6,856 nucleotides of DNA from the NCBI GenBank assembly GCA_046155815.1, contig JBJXFY010000029.1:1-6856 (forward strand), read 5' to 3'. The position numbers were made by a program, and so were the translations under genes. Positions 6,060 through 6,856 of this stretch are shown here, piece by piece (position 1 is the stretch's first letter; each line of letters opens with the position of its first letter). The stretch comes from JBJXFY01 sp046155815 (GTDB lineage: Bacteria > Verrucomicrobiota > Verrucomicrobiia > Limisphaerales > CAIMTB01). Below the pieces are notes generated by a model, which saw nothing but the letters and a program-made list of their open reading frames with translations, was not told where the DNA came from and did not search any database.

Positions 6060-6799
6060 CGGACTACGGCCTGTTCGCGGCGGCGGGCGTGCTTGCGGCG
6101 GTGCTTTGGCTGTACCGCCACCGACCGGGCCTCGGGCTGACGGAGAACGAATTCTGGGCCGCGCTCTGGCTGCTCGTGGCCGGCGCGGTGGCCGGGGCCA
6201 AGGGCCTCTTCGTCGGGCTTGGCTGGCGGCACTACGCGTCGGGCGAACTGCGCTTCTGGGCGGACTTTGGGACGGGCTTCGTATTCTTCGGCGGCCTGCT
6301 CGGTGCGCTGGCGGCGGCGCTGGGTTTCGCCCGGTGGCGGGGGATCAGCTTCCGCCGCGGGGCGGACTACTTCGCGGTGGCGCTGCCGCTGGGGCATGCG
6401 CTGGGCCGGCTGGGCTGCCACGCGCAGGGGTGCTGCGCGGGCCGGCCGCCGCATCCGGTGCCGCTCTACGAGGCCGCCGCGCTGCTGGGCCTCGTGCTTG
6501 TGCTGCGGGCCGGGCTAGGACGGGTCGAGTCCGGCCCGTGGCCGCGGGGGCGCGTCTTCGCCGCGTACCTTCTCCTCTACGGCGCGCTGCGGTTTGCCCT
6601 CGATCCGCTGCGCGCGGACGGCGTGCCGGGGCGGCTTCTCGGCGCCACTTACCAGCAGTCGCTGGCGGCGGGCGTGATGCTGGCCGGCCTCGCGCTGCTG
6701 CGCGTCTGGCGGAAGGCTGCGACCGGTGTACGGGACGGCGGGCTGGCAAGCCCCCGGTCCGGGACGGCTGTTCAGCGTCCGTTCAGCGCCCAGTCGTAG
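6056..6799 (+). CDS. Lgt-like prolipoprotein diacylglyceryl transferase family membrane protein
   Basis: This 247-aa polytopic membrane protein has hydrophobic segments near residues 5-20, 34-54, 72-91, 103-120, 138-154 and about 167-182, plus one near 205-218. Family hallmarks are GFVFFGGLLGA (74-84), GHALGRLGCHAQGCCAGR (113-130, with the family arginine at R118), PLYEAAALLG (136-145) and LLLYGALRFALDPLRADG near residue 180. Canonical Lgt moves diacylglycerol from phosphatidylglycerol to the lipobox cysteine of prelipoproteins. Aligned by eye to E. coli Lgt, the H103 position is Phe (F78) and the N146 and E151 positions are Cys (C121, C126). It is also shorter than the usual 260-290 residues. 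It overlaps the radical SAM stop by 4 bp. It may be a specialised paralogue for this cluster, not the housekeeping enzyme. Its last nine codons overlap the convergent gene. Confidence 0.82.
   Translation: MTDYGLFAAAGVLAAVLWLYRHRPGLGLTENEFWAALWLLVAGAVAGAKGLFVGLGWRHYASGELRFWADFGTGFVFFGGLLGALAAALGFARWRGISFRRGADYFAVALPLGHALGRLGCHAQGCCAGRPPHPVPLYEAAALLGLVLVLRAGLGRVESGPWPRGRVFAAYLLLYGALRFALDPLRADGVPGRLLGATYQQSLAAGVMLAGLALLRVWRKAATGVRDGGLASPRSGTAVQRPFSAQS
6770..6791. repeat. Imperfect 11-bp tandem repeat at the convergent gene ends
   Basis: GTTCAGCGTCC (6770-6780) is followed directly by GTTCAGCGCCC (6781-6791), a 10-of-11 match. It lies where the Lgt-like gene and the minus-strand gene overlap. 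Because 11 is not a multiple of 3, gain or loss of one unit would shift the frame of both gene ends. A 9-bp direct repeat CGGGACGGC lies just before it at 6731-6739 and 6760-6768. Confidence 0.6.
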
Positions 6800-6856
6800 T
6801 CGGTGAACTTCACCTTCACGCGGCGGGCCGCGCCCAGCGCGCGGGCGGTGTCGGCA
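6772..6856 (-). CDS. C-terminus of an unrecognised convergent gene (partial, runs off the right edge)
   Basis: On the minus strand a frame open from the window edge encodes 27 residues and ends at a TGA at 6774-6772; the last part reads KVKFTDYDWALNGR. Nearly every codon ends in G or C and the peptide has a normal protein composition, which supports real coding. The gene is convergent with the Lgt-like gene and its last 28 bp overlap that gene's 3' end. Too little is visible to name a family. Confidence 0.55.
   Translation of the reverse strand, partial: ADTARALGAARRVKVKFTDYDWALNGR

Overview
The window is GC-rich (roughly 70% by eye), densely coding DNA. Three features point to a member of Verrucomicrobiota: a PEP-CTERM-sorted spondin-like protein, an ECF sigma factor paired with a one-TM anti-sigma-like protein whose N-terminal layout is common in that phylum, and a secreted thioredoxin with a C-terminal 'ESSTDFSAWTP' module of a type frequent in verrucomicrobial secreted proteins. 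This assignment rests on protein style and is not proven. Clear Shine-Dalgarno sites are largely absent before the starts.

Layout. The left edge (1-73, minus strand) holds the N-terminus of a gene that looks like an ECF-type sigma factor. A 175-bp divergent intergenic region (74-248) carries a candidate ECF promoter (GGGAATAAACC at 160-170, CATCT at 187-191) and a leader stem-loop (195-224). Nine genes follow on the plus strand. They are a spondin_N PEP-CTERM protein (249-1034), an ECF sigma factor (1089-1631), a membrane anti-sigma-like protein (1634-2419), a DUF4266-like small lipoprotein ending in CxxC (2463-2717), an outer-membrane beta-barrel protein (2722-3837), a secreted TlpA-like thioredoxin with WCPFC (3840-4628), a 49-aa lipoprotein (4646-4795), a radical SAM enzyme (4773-6059) and an Lgt-like membrane protein (6056-6799). 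At the right edge, a minus-strand gene (C-terminal 27 residues visible) converges on the Lgt-like gene and overlaps it.

How the parts fit. From the sigma factor to the Lgt-like gene every junction is either a short gap (2 to 43 bp) or an overlap (23 bp and 4 bp), so one operon is likely. The 54-bp gap after the spondin gene contains a perfect 11-bp hairpin that could divide spondin expression from the rest. Nearly every product is predicted to act in the envelope: a surface-anchored protein, two lipoproteins, a barrel, a periplasmic thiol redoxin and a lipoprotein-processing paralogue. The best reading is an ECF-controlled envelope module with a thiol-redox theme. The anti-sigma-like protein has only two cysteines, both on the far side of the membrane, and a CxxC lipoprotein and a thioredoxin are encoded beside it. 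The radical SAM/Lgt-like pair is the least understood part. No CRISPR, tRNA, rRNA, insertion sequence or phage gene was seen.
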